Counted from the first letter of the stretch, positions 34,400-44,087 are shown. The stretch: 64,000 bases of DNA from Sphingomonas lacusdianchii (GCF_022664395.1 NZ_JAKRET010000007.1:62001-126000), one strand, 5' to 3'. The notes: generated by a model from the sequence alone, not told the origin. Program-made: numbers and translations.

Positions 34400-35932
34400 G
34401 TGCGTTACGCCTACGCCATTACTTCCGCTCTGTTGCTGGGCGGCGCTGCCGCGACCCTGACGCTCAATCCGTCGGGGGCGCAGACCGCGCAGAACGAACC
34501 CGGCGCGATCAACGCCATTTCCGCCCCGCGCGCCGGCGCGCCGATGAGCTTTGCCGACATGGTCGCGCGCCTGTCGCCGGCGGTCGTCAACATCTCGACC
34601 ACGCAGCGCATCACCGTGCAGCAGCAGGCGAATCCGTTCCAGGGTACGCCGCTCGAACAATTCTTCGGCGGGCGCGGTGGCGGTGGCGGCGGCGGCCGGA
34701 CGCAGGAGGCGCAGTCGCTGGGATCAGGCTTCCTGATCTCCAACGACGGCTATATCGTCACCAACAACCATGTCGTCTCGGCGGGCGCAGAGGGTGCCAC
34801 GGTCGAATCGATCACCGTCACGCTGGCCGACCAGAAGGAATATAAGGCCAAGCTGATCGGGCGCGACGCGCTGTCCGACCTCGCGGTGCTCAAGATCGAC
34901 GGTCCGAACTTCCCGTTCGTCCGCTTCGGCGATTCGCGGCAGGCACGGGTAGGCGACTGGGTGGTGACGATCGGCAACCCGCTCGGCCAGTCGGGCACCG
35001 TGACCGCCGGCATCATCTCGGCGCTGAACCGCGTGGGCCAGGGACCGTATGACCGCTTCATCCAGACCGATGCCGCGATCAACCGCGGCAATTCGGGCGG
35101 GCCGATGTTCGACATGCAGGGCAATGTCATCGGCATCAACTCGCAGATTCTGTCGCCGACCGGCGGCAATATCGGCATCGGCTTCGCGATCCCCGCCGAA
35201 CAGGCGAAGCCGATCGTCGACAAGCTGATGAAGGGCCAGTCGGTCGCACGCGGCTATCTGGGCCTCGGTCCGCAGGACGTGAGCGAGGACATCGCCAACG
35301 CACTGGGCATCCGCAAGGATCGCGGCGCGCTGGTCCGCAGCGTTTCGCCGGGCGAACCGGCGGCACGCGCTGGCATCCGCGTTGGCGACGTGATCCTTGC
35401 CATCAACGGCAAGGAGATCACGCCGCAACAGTCGCTGACCTATCTGGTCGGGCTGGAGTCGCCGGGCAGCCGCGTCACGCTCGACGTGCTGCGCGACGGC
35501 CGTCGCCAACAGATCCCGGTCACGCTGGGCACGCGTCCGTCGGAAGAGCAGTTGCTGGCACAGGACGAGCGCTTCGATCCGAACGAGGCGCCCAAGACCC
35601 CGCCGGCGAACGACAGCCTGTCGGCAACCGCCGGCATCGCGGTGCAGCCGCTCAACCCGTCGATCGCGCGACAGCTCGGCCTCGAAGGGACGACGCGCGG
35701 CGTCGTGATCCTCGCGGTCGATCCTGACAGCGATGCGGCGGCCAAGCAGTTGCGGCGCGGCTTCGTCATCCTGTCGGCGGATCGCCAACCGGTGACGTCA
35801 TCGGCCGAGCTGGCCCGTGCAGTGGCAGCGGCGCGTGCCGCCAAGCGTAAGCTGTTGTTGCAGGTCCAGCCGATCGGCCCGGGTGGGTCGGTGCCCCCGG
35901 CGTTCGTCGCGATCGCCGTCGACAACCAGTAA
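34400..35932 (+). CDS. degP: Periplasmic serine protease Do (DegP/HtrA)
   Basis: This Do-family endopeptidase degrades or refolds misfolded envelope proteins. It is 510 residues from a GTG start with a signal-like N-terminus (ITSALLLGGAAATLTL). The catalytic triad is His124 (TNNHVV), Asp160 (LSDLAVLKI) and Ser232 (GNSGGPMFD). A glycine-rich loop of seven to eight Gly (about 91-99) sits before the protease core. Two PDZ domains follow (RGYLGLGPQDVSEDI..., SATAGIAVQPLNP...). It is co-directional with hflKC. Confidence 0.96.
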   Translation: MRYAYAITSALLLGGAAATLTLNPSGAQTAQNEPGAINAISAPRAGAPMSFADMVARLSPAVVNISTTQRITVQQQANPFQGTPLEQFFGGRGGGGGGGRTQEAQSLGSGFLISNDGYIVTNNHVVSAGAEGATVESITVTLADQKEYKAKLIGRDALSDLAVLKIDGPNFPFVRFGDSRQARVGDWVVTIGNPLGQSGTVTAGIISALNRVGQGPYDRFIQTDAAINRGNSGGPMFDMQGNVIGINSQILSPTGGNIGIGFAIPAEQAKPIVDKLMKGQSVARGYLGLGPQDVSEDIANALGIRKDRGALVRSVSPGEPAARAGIRVGDVILAINGKEITPQQSLTYLVGLESPGSRVTLDVLRDGRRQQIPVTLGTRPSEEQLLAQDERFDPNEAPKTPPANDSLSATAGIAVQPLNPSIARQLGLEGTTRGVVILAVDPDSDAAAKQLRRGFVILSADRQPVTSSAELARAVAAARAAKRKLLLQVQPIGPGGSVPPAFVAIAVDNQ

Positions 35933-36048
35933 GCGGCAGCAAATGAAACTGGGCGGCGGCGAAAGTCGTCGCCTCTGTTCATTTGGAATCACGCAATTTA
36001 CGCGGGCGGCAAAGCGGGTAATATCTTGCCACGATAAAGGGCAGGGAC

Positions 36049-37719
36049 ATGACCGATACGACCGAATTGTTTCTGGGCGCGACCGCCGGGGGTGTCCGCC
36101 AGTCTTTGGTCCTCAAACGCGCCAATCGTCATGGGCTGATCGCGGGGGCGACCGGCACCGGCAAGACGGTGACGTTGCAGGGGCTGGCCGAAAACTTCTC
36201 CGCCGCCGGGGTGCCGGTGTTCGTCGCGGATGTGAAGGGCGACCTGTCGGGCATCGCCATGGCAGGCAGCGCCACCGCCAAGCCGCACGCCGCCTTTGCC
36301 GAACGTGCCGCCGCGATCGGCGACAGCGACTGGCAATATCGCGACACGCCGGTCGTGTTCTGGGACCTGTTCGGCGAGGCGGGGCACCCGATCCGGGCGA
36401 CCGTGTCCGAAATGGGGCCGCTGCTGCTCAGCCGGATGCTCAATCTGAACGACGTGCAGGAAGGGGTGCTGAGCATCGCCTTCCACGTCGCCGATGAAGA
36501 CGGGCTGCTGCTGCTCGACCTCGACGATCTGCAGGCCATGCTGGCGCATGTCGCGGAGCGGGCCGACGAACTGACCACCCGCTATGGCAATGTCAGCAAG
36601 CAGTCGGTGGGTGCGATCCAGCGCGCGCTGCTGCAATTGCGGACACAGGGCGGCGATCGCTTCTTCGGCGAGCCGGCGCTCGACCTCGCCGATTTCCGGC
36701 GCCTAAGCGATGACGGGCGCGGCATCGTGTCGGTGCTGGCCGCAGACAAGCTGATGGCGTCGCCGCGGCTCTATGCGACGTTCCTGTTGTGGATGCTGTC
36801 CGAATTGTTCGAGACGCTGCCCGAGGTGGGCGACCCCGACAAGCCGGTACTGGTCTTCTTCTTCGACGAGGCGCATCTGCTGTTCGACGATGCGTCCGAC
36901 GCGCTGGTCGACAAGGTCGAACAGGTCGTGCGGCTGATCCGGTCGAAGGGCGTCGGCATCTATTTCGTGACGCAGAACCCGATCGATATCCCCGATGCGG
37001 TTGCGGGACAGCTCGGCAACCGGGTGCAGCATGCGCTGCGTGCGTTCACCCCCAAGGAAGCGCGCGCGATCCGTGCGGCGGCGGAGACCTTCCGCGCCAA
37101 TCCCGGCGTCGACGTCGCGCAGGCGATCACCGAACTGAAGACCGGCGAGGCGCTGGTGTCGGTGTTGCAGGCCGATGGATCGCCCAGCCCGGTCGAACGC
37201 ACGCTGATCCGGCCGCCACGATCGCGGGTCGGGCCGGTATTGCCGGTCGAGCGCGGCGTGCTGATCGAGACCGATGTGATCGGCGACCGCTACGACGCCG
37301 CGATCGACCGCGAGTCGGCTGCCGAATTGTTGGGAGCCAAAGCCGAGGAAGCCGCTGCCGCCGCCGCTGCTTCGAAGGCGCAGGTCGCCGCCGACAGGCA
37401 GGCGGCGTTGCAGGCGAAGGAGGATGCGCGTGCCGCCAAGGAGGCCGAGCGCCAGCGCATCGCCGAGCAGCGCGCCAACGACCGCGCAGCGCGCGAGGAG
37501 GAGAAGGCGGCACGTGCGGCCGAGCGCGAGGCTGCGAACAATCCATGGGCGCGCGCGACGCAATCGGCAACGCGATCGGCCGGATCGGCGGTAGGGCGGA
37601 TCGTCGTCAACGAAATCGGCAAGCAGGTGTTCGGCACCGGCCGGGGCGGCCGTGCAAGGAGCGGCGGCGTCGTCGGCGGATTGCTGCGCGGCGTGCTTGG
37701 TGGACTGTTCCGCGGTTGA
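36049..37719 (+). CDS. HerA/VirB4-like ATPase (DUF853 family)
   Basis: The 556-residue protein has Walker A GATGTGKT at residues 33-40, then [11 protein letters not shown]. Walker B is [14 protein letters not shown], and [32 protein letters not shown] is typical of this family. The C-terminal 130 residues are a charged Ala/Glu/Arg coiled coil ending in a glycine-rich tail ([18 protein letters not shown]). No NurA partner is encoded nearby, so DNA end resection is not implied. The family (YjgR in E. coli) has no settled role. The downstream regulator starts 5 bases later. Confidence 0.92.
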   Translation: MTDTTELFLGATAGGVRQSLVLKRANRHGLIAGATGTGKTVTLQGLAENFSAAGVPVFVADVKGDLSGIAMAGSATAKPHAAFAERAAAIGDSDWQYRDTPVVFWDLFGEAGHPIRATVSEMGPLLLSRMLNLNDVQEGVLSIAFHVADEDGLLLLDLDDLQAMLAHVAERADELTTRYGNVSKQSVGAIQRALLQLRTQGGDRFFGEPALDLADFRRLSDDGRGIVSVLAADKLMASPRLYATFLLWMLSELFETLPEVGDPDKPVLVFFFDEAHLLFDDASDALVDKVEQVVRLIRSKGVGIYFVTQNPIDIPDAVAGQLGNRVQHALRAFTPKEARAIRAAAETFRANPGVDVAQAITELKTGEALVSVLQADGSPSPVERTLIRPPRSRVGPVLPVERGVLIETDVIGDRYDAAIDRESAAELLGAKAEEAAAAAAASKAQVAADRQAALQAKEDARAAKEAERQRIAEQRANDRAAREEEKAARAAEREAANNPWARATQSATRSAGSAVGRIVVNEIGKQVFGTGRGGRARSGGVVGGLLRGVLGGLFRG

Positions 37720-37724
37720 GCCGG

Positions 37725-38648
37725 ATGCAGCCGGTCGTCGGGGGGACCGAGACGCCCGATATTCCGCCCGCGCTGTTCGCGATGCCGCCCGGCATGGCGA
37801 TCCGCTACGAACAGCCCGATCCGGTGCTGGCCGACTATACGACCGGCTACCACCTCTATGCCGCCAGCGGGCCGGCATCGATCGGCATGGAGAACTGGTT
37901 CCTGCCGGGTACCGCCAATGTGCGGGTGACGCTGAACGCCGGGCCGATCGCGGTGTGGATCGGCAACCGCGTGTTCGATCCGATGCCGCAGGCCAGCCTG
38001 TGCGGCCCGAGCAGCCATGCCCTGCGCACGATCACCAATGGCGGGATCATGATCGGCTTCGGCGTAAGCGCGCTCGGCTGGTCGCGCCTGTTCGCAGGGA
38101 GCGCCGACCTGTATGCCGACCGCATCGTGCCGCTGGCCGATGCCGCGCCGCCGGGCTTTGCCGAACGGCTGGTGGCGACACTGTCGGCGGTCGAGAGCGA
38201 ACATGGCGTGAAGGCGGCGCTCGACGCGTTCCTGCTCGCCGAAATGGGACCACCCGGCCCCGACGCGGCGCTGATCCGCCAGATCGCGCGGCTGGTGGTC
38301 AATGACGCCCCCGGCGGGCTGGCACAGGCGGCGCGGGAATGGGATATTTCGCCCGAGGTGTTGCGCCGCATCTGCCGCCGGCATTTCGGGTTCCTGCCGA
38401 AGACGCTGCTGATCCGCGCGCGCTTCCTGCGGTCGCTGATCCCGCTGATCGAATCGCGGGGCGAGATCGATTATTCGACCATCGATCCCGCTTATTTCAG
38501 CGCATCGCATTTCCTGCGCGATGCCCATGCGGTGCTTGGCACCACGCCGCGCCGGTTCCTGCACGAGCAGCTCGATTTCCTGGTCGTTAGCCTGCGGGCG
38601 CGGGCGGCGGTGCTGGGGAGCGCGACGCAGGCGCTGCATCGGTTGTAA
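37725..38648 (+). CDS. AraC-family transcriptional regulator
   Basis: From ATG 37725 the product has 307 residues. The N-terminal 180 residues resemble an AraC_binding-type sensor (NWFLPGTANVRVTLNAGPIAVWIG, GFGVSALGWSRLFAG). The C-terminal AraC DNA-binding region has LAQAAREWDISPEVLRRICRRHFGFLPKTLLIRARFLRSL and DPAYFSASHFLRDAHAVLGTTPRRFL. The ligand and targets are unknown. It probably shares a transcript with the HerA-like gene. The IS remnant lies directly downstream. Confidence 0.88.
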   Translation: MQPVVGGTETPDIPPALFAMPPGMAIRYEQPDPVLADYTTGYHLYAASGPASIGMENWFLPGTANVRVTLNAGPIAVWIGNRVFDPMPQASLCGPSSHALRTITNGGIMIGFGVSALGWSRLFAGSADLYADRIVPLADAAPPGFAERLVATLSAVESEHGVKAALDAFLLAEMGPPGPDAALIRQIARLVVNDAPGGLAQAAREWDISPEVLRRICRRHFGFLPKTLLIRARFLRSLIPLIESRGEIDYSTIDPAYFSASHFLRDAHAVLGTTPRRFLHEQLDFLVVSLRARAAVLGSATQALHRL

Positions 38649-38722
38649 GTTTGCAATTCCGGACCCAAGAACAGGACCGTTCGGCTTGGGGGCCCGACCC
38701 GTTATTATGCTCTGGCGATTGG

Positions 38723-39149
38723 TCATGTGAGGGTTTTTACAGAAGCGAGGTTCAAACAGGCTTCCTGCGCCTGGTCGGAGGCTTCATAGTCGTTGGCGAA
38801 ACCCCGGTTTCGACCGAGCCATGCGAAAGTCCCCTCGACGACTCATCGCGGTGGTTCCCGAACGAAGTGTCCGACGGGTTGCGGGCGGATGGTACGCTCG
38901 ATGGTCCCTGGCCTTGAATCAGCGATGGCGGCGAGCAGCTTGGTGCCGCAACTGGCGCGGTCGGTATGGGCATGGCCTGGGCCGGGAAAGCGTTCGGCCA
39001 GTGCCTTGTGCGACGGCACGGCGCCGACGACCACGAACCGGCGGCGGCAGCAGCGGACCCGATCGCTGCCACTTCGCCGCACTCCAGTTGCTTGCATACC
39101 GACCCTTGCCCCGGCAATACCGATCCCGATTGGCTGCATTCCAAACCAT
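38723..39149 (-). pseudogene. Degenerate IS5-family transposase
   Basis: The minus strand carries recognisable pieces of an IS5-type transposase in different frames. From 39149, MVWNAANRDRYCRGKGRYAS and WSAAKWQRSGPLLPPPVRG correspond to the usual N-terminus. After a gap lacking most of the catalytic core, LLAAIADSRPGTIE, PQPVGHF and VVEGTFAWLGRNRGFANDY plus EACLNLASVKTL correspond to the C-terminus. The catalytic Glu is in VVEGTF. A TGA at 38843-38845 replaces the tryptophan normally found before VVE. At least one frameshift and a large internal deletion are needed, so it is inactive. Terminal repeats were not identified. Confidence 0.75.
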
Positions 39150-39354
39150 CGTCGGTCCTTTCGTAGCTCCGCAACCCCGACCGGATCATACAGGACGAGG
39201 CCGCCCAACCTTTTTCCCCGTCAACCTCCGAGGGCGAACGCAGCGATTGGTTGGCCGGATGTCGTCCAGCTTGACGCGATCGGCGTTACACATGATGGCA
39301 GTCGCAACCCACGGGTTCACGCCGCGTTCAATGCGCCGATCCTATCCCGGCCCC

Positions 39355-39975
39355 ATGACACGGAGACTGACCATCCGCCCGTTCGCCTTTGCCGTCGCGC
39401 TTGCCGCGCCGGTCGCACTGCATGCGCAGGCCCCGCAGAACGACCTTGCCGCGGTCCAGCGACATTTGTCAGCGACGCAGACGATGACCGCTGATTTCAG
39501 CCAGACCGACCGCAACGGTCGCGTGCTGACCGGGCAGTTGACGCTGAAGAAGCCGGGCAAGATCCGCTTCCAGTATCAGAAGGGCGTGCCGATCCTGCTC
39601 GTATCGGACGGCAAGTCGCTTTACTTCCTCGACTATCAGGTCGGGCAGAAGCAGCGTTGGCCGATCGGTAATTCGCCGCTCGGCATCCTGCTCAATCCGG
39701 AACGCGATGCGTCGAAATATGCGCGGGTCGTCCCGTCGAACGACCCTCGCATCGTCAGCGTCGAGGCCTATGATCCGAAGCGCCCCGAATATGGCCGGAT
39801 CACGATGGTGTTCGCGCGGCAGTCCTCCGCCCCCGCCGGGTTGATGCTGCAGGGGTGGGTCGCGCTCGATGCGCAGGCGAATCGGACAACGGTGCGGCTG
39901 ACCAACCAGCGTTTCAACGTGCCGGTCGCCGACAACGCGTTCCGGTTCAACGAACCCCGCCGGACCCGCCGCTGA
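39355..39975 (+). CDS. lolA: Outer-membrane lipoprotein carrier LolA-like protein
   Basis: LolA ferries lipoproteins across the periplasm from LolCDE to the outer membrane. The start at ATG 39355 gives 206 residues with a signal peptide (LTIRPFAFAVALAAPVALHAQA). The core has VQRHLSATQTMTADFSQTDRNG and GKIRFQYQKGVPILLVSDGKSL, typical of the LolA half-barrel. RWPIGNSPLGILLN and the FNVPVADNAFRF end also fit the family. The open frame continues upstream through the IS remnant but that part is not coding. The candidate 6S RNA gene follows. Confidence 0.92.
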   Translation: MTRRLTIRPFAFAVALAAPVALHAQAPQNDLAAVQRHLSATQTMTADFSQTDRNGRVLTGQLTLKKPGKIRFQYQKGVPILLVSDGKSLYFLDYQVGQKQRWPIGNSPLGILLNPERDASKYARVVPSNDPRIVSVEAYDPKRPEYGRITMVFARQSSAPAGLMLQGWVALDAQANRTTVRLTNQRFNVPVADNAFRFNEPRRTRR

Positions 39976-40014
39976 CGAAGGCCAGTCCGGGAAAATGAAT
40001 CTGTCCGGCATTTT

Positions 40015-40020
40015 TATAAA
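40015..40020 (+). promoter_or_regulatory. Probable -10 box of the intergenic RNA gene
   Basis: TATAAA in a locally AT-rich patch (TTTTTATAAAATTA) about 40 bases after the lolA stop. Transcription would begin near 40028, directly before the structured region. Confidence 0.45.
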
Positions 40021-40027
40021 ATTACCG

Positions 40028-40188
40028 GATGTGTTCATCTTGGCGACAGGTTCGCGGCCCTAAGGCTGATCTCGCGGTGTTGGAGCGCGTCCGGGATTTT
40101 CCCCCCTGTTGCCCGGGTCTCCAATGCCCGCCTGCGTAACGAACGCTAGGTCGGCCCTCGCTCCATGCCCCCGGAGCGGGGGCCTTTT
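40028..40188 (+). ncRNA. ssrS: Structured intergenic RNA, candidate 6S RNA
   Basis: The stretch between lolA and xth has no ORF but folds as a long rod. Outer pairs are GGCGAC (40042-40047) with GTCGGCC (40150-40156) and GTTCG (40050-40054) with CGAAC (40140-40144). A large asymmetric bubble follows (5' side about 19 bases, 3' side about 8). The inner arm pairs GCGG (40074-40077) with CCGC (40128-40131), TTGGAG (40080-40085) with CTCCAA (40119-40124), and CCGGG (40091-40095) with CCCGG (40112-40116). A closing stem, a large central bubble and a terminal arm in about 160 bases is the 6S RNA layout. The identity is inferred from shape, not from matched sequence. Confidence 0.5.
40167..40188 (+). 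terminator. Rho-independent terminator of the intergenic RNA
   Basis: GCCCCC (40167-40172) and GGGGGC (40178-40183) enclose GGAGC and are followed by CTTTT. It lies between the RNA gene and xth, so xth needs its own promoter or read-through. Confidence 0.8.
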
Positions 40189-40229
40189 CATGTCTGGCGC
40201 AGGTGCTTTTCCGACGATACAGGCGCTTC

Positions 40230-41024
40230 ATGGACACGCTTTCGGTCGCTTCGTGGAACATCAACTCGGTCCGGTTCCGCATGGACATCGTCGAGCAATT
40301 TTTGCGCGAGGCGCAGCCCGACGTGCTGTGCCTTCAGGAAACCAAGGTTGAGAATCGCGACTTTCCGCACGATCCGCTGCGGCGGCTGGGCTATACCCAT
40401 ATCGCGATCAACGGGCAACGGATGCACCACGGCGTCGCGGTGATCTCGAAAGTGCCGCTGGCGGAGGACGACCGGCTCGACTGGCAGGCGAATGGCGAGG
40501 CGCGCCATCTGGGCGTGCGGCTGGACAATGGTCTCAGGATCGAGAATGTCTATATCCCCGCCGGCGGCGACGTGCCCGACCGCGCAGTGAACCCGAAATT
40601 CGGGCAGAAGCTCGATTTCCTCGAACGCATGATCGACTGGTCGAAGGGGTTGGCGGGCATCCCGACGCTGCTGGTCGGCGATTTCAACGTCGCGCCGCTG
40701 GAAAGCGATGTGTGGAGCCACAAGCAGCTGCTCGATGTGGTCAGCCATACGCCTATCGAGGTGGAAACGCTGGCGCGGTTGCAGGCGGCGAACGACTGGA
40801 TCGATCTGGGCCGCCATTTCATCCCCGCGCCGCAGCGGCTCTATACCTGGTGGAGCTACCGCGCGAAGGACTGGGCGGCGTCGGATCGCGGGCGGCGGCT
40901 CGACCATATGTGGGCCAGCCGCGATGTGGCGGCCAAGGCGACCGCGCACCGCGTCCACGAACCCTGCCGCAGCTGGCTGAAACCCAGCGACCATATCCCG
41001 ATCGTCACCGAGTTCGCATTTTGA
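40230..41024 (+). CDS. xth: Exodeoxyribonuclease III
   Basis: This AP endonuclease / 3'-5' exonuclease acts in base-excision repair. It has 264 residues from ATG 40230 ([17 protein letters not shown]). Catalytic landmarks are [18 protein letters not shown] (metal-binding Glu), [13 protein letters not shown] and the final [10 protein letters not shown]...[10 protein letters not shown] with the catalytic Asp-His pair. The nine residues before the chosen start in the open frame are unlikely to be translated. Its stop TGA overlaps a TTG that starts ribA. Confidence 0.95.
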   Translation: MDTLSVASWNINSVRFRMDIVEQFLREAQPDVLCLQETKVENRDFPHDPLRRLGYTHIAINGQRMHHGVAVISKVPLAEDDRLDWQANGEARHLGVRLDNGLRIENVYIPAGGDVPDRAVNPKFGQKLDFLERMIDWSKGLAGIPTLLVGDFNVAPLESDVWSHKQLLDVVSHTPIEVETLARLQAANDWIDLGRHFIPAPQRLYTWWSYRAKDWAASDRGRRLDHMWASRDVAAKATAHRVHEPCRSWLKPSDHIPIVTEFAF

Positions 41025-42082
41025 GCCAGACCCGTGATGTCGCGCGCGCGATCGACGCGCTGCGCCGCGGCTGGCCGATCGCGATCGCGGCGCCGGGCGA
41101 GCCCGCGCTGACGCTGTTGCCGATCGAGACCGCCGATCCCGAACGGCTGGCGCGGTTCGATCCCGACGGCACCAGCCAGATCCTGTTGTCGTTCGGCCGG
41201 GCCGAGACGCTGCGCATCGTCAACCAGCGCGCCGCTGCCCAGCCCGATCACCCGGTTGCGATCCGGCGCGAGGCGTGGACCGACTTCGCCGCCGCGACCG
41301 CGCTCGCCGATCCGCAGCTCGACCTCGCCACGCCGATGAAGGGGCCGTTTCGCAGTGTCGAGTTGGCGGCACCCGTCGCCGCTGGTGCCGCGCTGCGCCT
41401 CGCCCGGGTGGCGGGTCTATTGCCCGCCTTCGTGACCGGCGGGACCGGCGCCGAGGTGACGATCAGCCCGGCGGCGATCGACGCACATGAGGATGCCAAC
41501 CGGCTGGCGATCGTCACCCGCGCAAGGCTGCCGGTCGCGGGGGCCGAGGACAGCGAGATCGTCGCGTTCCGCACCCCCGATGCCGCTGGCGAACATGTCG
41601 CGCTGGTGATCGGCCAGCCCGATGGCCGCCCGCCACTGGTGCGGCTGCACAGCGAATGCCTGACGGGCGATGTGCTCGGCAGCCTGAAATGCGATTGCGG
41701 GCCGCAGCTTCACGCCGCGATCCATGCCATTGCCGATGGAAATTGGGGCATCCTGCTTTATCTGCGGCAGGAGGGGCGCGGGATCGGGCTGGTCAACAAG
41801 TTGCGTGCCTATGCCTTGCAGGATCAAGGGTTTGACACGGTCGACGCCAATACGCGCCTGGGCTTTGCAATCGATGCGCGCGACTTTGGCGTCGCGGGGC
41901 GGATGCTGGCGCTGTTGGGGCAGCGGCACATCCGGTTGCTGACCAATAATCCGGCCAAGGTCGCGGGGCTGGAGGCGACCGGGATCGCCGTCGTCGAGCG
42001 CGTGCCGCATCACTTGCCCGCCAACCCGCATAACGAACGCTATCTGGCGACCAAGCGCGACCGGACCGGGCACCAGCTATAG
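41021..42082 (+). CDS. ribA: GTP cyclohydrolase II, long form
   Basis: RibA converts GTP to the first pyrimidine intermediate of riboflavin. The TTG at 41021 overlaps the xth stop (TTGA) and gives 353 residues beginning [17 protein letters not shown]; no ATG fits. The zinc site is [46 protein letters not shown] and [12 protein letters not shown] complete the catalytic domain. The first 150 residues are an extra region without the acidic motifs of dihydroxybutanone-phosphate synthase, so this is not a RibBA fusion. Co-translation with xth is likely. Confidence 0.92.
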   Translation: MSQTRDVARAIDALRRGWPIAIAAPGEPALTLLPIETADPERLARFDPDGTSQILLSFGRAETLRIVNQRAAAQPDHPVAIRREAWTDFAAATALADPQLDLATPMKGPFRSVELAAPVAAGAALRLARVAGLLPAFVTGGTGAEVTISPAAIDAHEDANRLAIVTRARLPVAGAEDSEIVAFRTPDAAGEHVALVIGQPDGRPPLVRLHSECLTGDVLGSLKCDCGPQLHAAIHAIADGNWGILLYLRQEGRGIGLVNKLRAYALQDQGFDTVDANTRLGFAIDARDFGVAGRMLALLGQRHIRLLTNNPAKVAGLEATGIAVVERVPHHLPANPHNERYLATKRDRTGHQL

Positions 42083-42508
42083 TCAGCGGCTCTCCGATTG
42101 GAGATAGGCGATCAGGTCGGCGCGCTCCATCGGGTCGCGGACGCCGGTAAAGGCCATGCGCGTGCCCGGTACCACCCGCGACGGGGCGGCGAGCCATGCG
42201 TCCATGCGCGCGGCGTCCCAGCGGCCGCCATGGTCCTTCAACGCCTGGGTATAGCCGAAGCGCGAATCGCTCGCGACCGCGCGGCCGAGGATGCCGTGCA
42301 GATTGGGTCCGGCCAGCGCCTGCCGCCCCTTGCCGATCGTATGGCACGCCGCGCACTGGCCGAAGGCGCGGCGACCGGCGTCGACATCGGCATGGGCAAG
42401 CAGCGTCGTAAGGTCGGCATTCGGCCCGGCCGCGCGCAGCCGCCCGGCGCGGTCGGCATCACCGCCGCCGCATCCCCCCACCAGCAGCGCGAGCAACAGC
42501 CAGCGCAT
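42083..42508 (-). CDS. Class I c-type cytochrome, lipoprotein
   Basis: From ATG 42508 the 141-residue product has a lipoprotein signal (MRWLLLALLVGGC, lipobox Cys13), so the haem protein should be membrane-tethered in the periplasm. The haem motif is C52-AA-C55-H56. PNLHGILGRAVAS is the conserved loop after it, and M in VVPGTRMAFTG is the distal ligand. It matches soluble cytochrome c2/c550-type proteins. The start overlaps the upstream gene's stop (TGATG). It abuts the ribA stop tail to tail. Confidence 0.92.
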   Translation of the reverse strand: MRWLLLALLVGGCGGGDADRAGRLRAAGPNADLTTLLAHADVDAGRRAFGQCAACHTIGKGRQALAGPNLHGILGRAVASDSRFGYTQALKDHGGRWDAARMDAWLAAPSRVVPGTRMAFTGVRDPMERADLIAYLQSESR

Positions 42509-43359
42509 CAGTTCTGCCGCAGCGTCTTCCACGCGACGCGCTGCAACGCCTTCGCGACCGCCGGGGTCAGGCCGAGGTCGCGGGCGGCGCGTTCGTCCGG
42601 CCCGAGCCGGCGGACGTCATAGTCGGTGACCCGGCCGAAAATCGTCAGCGCCTCGAGATAATAGCCGGCGGTGCTGCCATGATAATGATCGTCGGCCCAT
42701 AGCCCGACCTTGCCCGGATCGATCCCGTCATAGGGGTCGGCGTCAGCGATGCCGGTGGCAATCGCGTCGTTCCACGCGCTACCGACCGGGATCGTGCCGG
42801 CGATCCCCGGAACCGTCCGCGCCACCTGTCGATTGGCCGCCGCCAGATCGTTGGCCATCGTCGCAATCGGCTTGCCCGACCAGCGGCTGCCGGGACGATA
42901 GGTCAGGTCGGCGCGCGACCAGGTTTCGACCAGCTCGACCCGCGCCCGGGGGTTGCGGGCATGGAACAGCGCGGCGAGCCTGCCCGCCGCCGCGCCGTGG
43001 CGGGTGGCGTCGCCCGGATGACGTGCGTCGAGCGTCGAATAGCCTTGCAGGATCACCACGTCCCAGCGCCGGTCGATCGCCGCGCGCCGGTTGGCATCGT
43101 GATAGGCGAGATCCTTGCCCGGCGAGGTTTCGAGCGAGACCGTCCAGTCGAGTCCGGCCTGTTCGGCGAAGGTACGGAACAGCGCGGGGACGCCACCGAT
43201 CTTCTCGCCGTTCAGGTCGGTGACGCTGTCGGGGCGGTAGCGTTCGACCGGCGACCCCGCCCCGAAGGTGAAGCTGTTGCCGATGAACAGGATGTCGCGC
43301 GCCGAAGCCGGGGCGACGGAGAGCGAAAGCGCGGTCAGGGTCAGGAGCAGACGGATCAT
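42508..43359 (-). CDS. Secreted SGNH-type hydrolase
   Basis: The protein has 283 residues from ATG 43359 with a good signal peptide (MIRLLLTLTALSLSVAPASA). RDILFIGNSFTFGAGSPV holds the nucleophile serine in the block I GNS form. VVILQGYSTLD is block III-like, and DDHYHGSTAGYYLEAL near the end supplies the Asp-x-x-His dyad. Families with GNSFT motifs are esterases of the SGNH superfamily acting on acylated glycans or unknown substrates. It is coupled to the cytochrome gene by a 1-base overlap (stop/start). Confidence 0.82.
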   Translation of the reverse strand: MIRLLLTLTALSLSVAPASARDILFIGNSFTFGAGSPVERYRPDSVTDLNGEKIGGVPALFRTFAEQAGLDWTVSLETSPGKDLAYHDANRRAAIDRRWDVVILQGYSTLDARHPGDATRHGAAAGRLAALFHARNPRARVELVETWSRADLTYRPGSRWSGKPIATMANDLAAANRQVARTVPGIAGTIPVGSAWNDAIATGIADADPYDGIDPGKVGLWADDHYHGSTAGYYLEALTIFGRVTDYDVRRLGPDERAARDLGLTPAVAKALQRVAWKTLRQN

Positions 43360-43385
43360 GCGGTCTTCTACCCCAGCCGCCGGCG

Positions 43386-44042
43386 TCAGGCGACCGCCGC
43401 CGCGGCGAATTGCGTGCGCAGATCCTCGATCGTCGCCTCCAGATGGCGGGTCAGCATCTCGCGTACCGCCACCCCGTCGCGCGCCAGCCATGCATCGAGC
43501 AGCGCGCGATGCTCGACATAGGCGCGGTCGCCGCGCCCGGCCGGGCGCAGATGGGCGACGACATAGCGTTCGGCGAGCACCGACAGGCGCTGTACCAGTT
43601 CGATGGTCAGGTCACGCCCGTTCGCCGCCACCAGCGCGGCGTGGAAGGCACGGTTGCGTGCCGCCGCCTCCAGCAGGTCGCGCGGCGCCGCCCCGTCGAG
43701 TCGTTCGAACGCATCGATCACCGCCGTGCGGCGCTGCTCGTCGGCATGGATCGCGGCATAGGCCGCCGCCCCCGGTTCGACCGACAGGCGCAGTTCGTAG
43801 ATTTCCTCGGCCTGCATCGCCGACATCGGCCGCACGGTATAGCCGCGATTAGCCTGTCCGGCGACCAGCCCTTCCTGTTCGAGCCGGGCCAGCGCCTCGC
43901 GCAGCGGGATCTTGCTGACGCCCAGTTCGCTGGCCAGCGCGTCCTGACGGATCGGAAAAGTCTCCGGCAGCGCACCGCTGACGATTCGTTCGCGGACGAT
44001 CTCGAACACGCGATCGGACAGGGTTCGGACGACGATGGTCAC
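43386..44042 (-). CDS. GntR-family regulator with FCD domain
   Basis: The 218-residue product (GTG start) has the winged helix RVFEIVRERIVSGALPETF...LASELGVSKIPLREALARLEQEGLV at the N-terminus. An all-helical FCD ligand domain follows, with EEIYELRLSVEPGAA and HRALLDAWLARDG. The FadR-type group usually senses carboxylic acids through a bound metal. The divergent region upstream has two small inverted repeats that could be its own operators. The regulated genes are not obvious. Confidence 0.93.
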   Translation of the reverse strand: MTIVVRTLSDRVFEIVRERIVSGALPETFPIRQDALASELGVSKIPLREALARLEQEGLVAGQANRGYTVRPMSAMQAEEIYELRLSVEPGAAAYAAIHADEQRRTAVIDAFERLDGAAPRDLLEAAARNRAFHAALVAANGRDLTIELVQRLSVLAERYVVAHLRPAGRGDRAYVEHRALLDAWLARDGVAVREMLTRHLEATIEDLRTQFAAAAVA

Positions 44043-44087
44043 GCTGCATTCCTTTGCGAAGCGGTCCGTTACCGGATGACGAAGAAG

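Noticed and set aside
36049..37719. HerA-NurA defence module
   Set aside because: Only the HerA-like ATPase is present. No NurA, Sir2 or other defence partner is adjacent, and the protein belongs to the housekeeping-type DUF853 group.
38821..39354. Open frame extending lolA upstream by 178 codons
   Set aside because: The region is antisense to a degenerate transposase, and the signal peptide shows the start at 39355.
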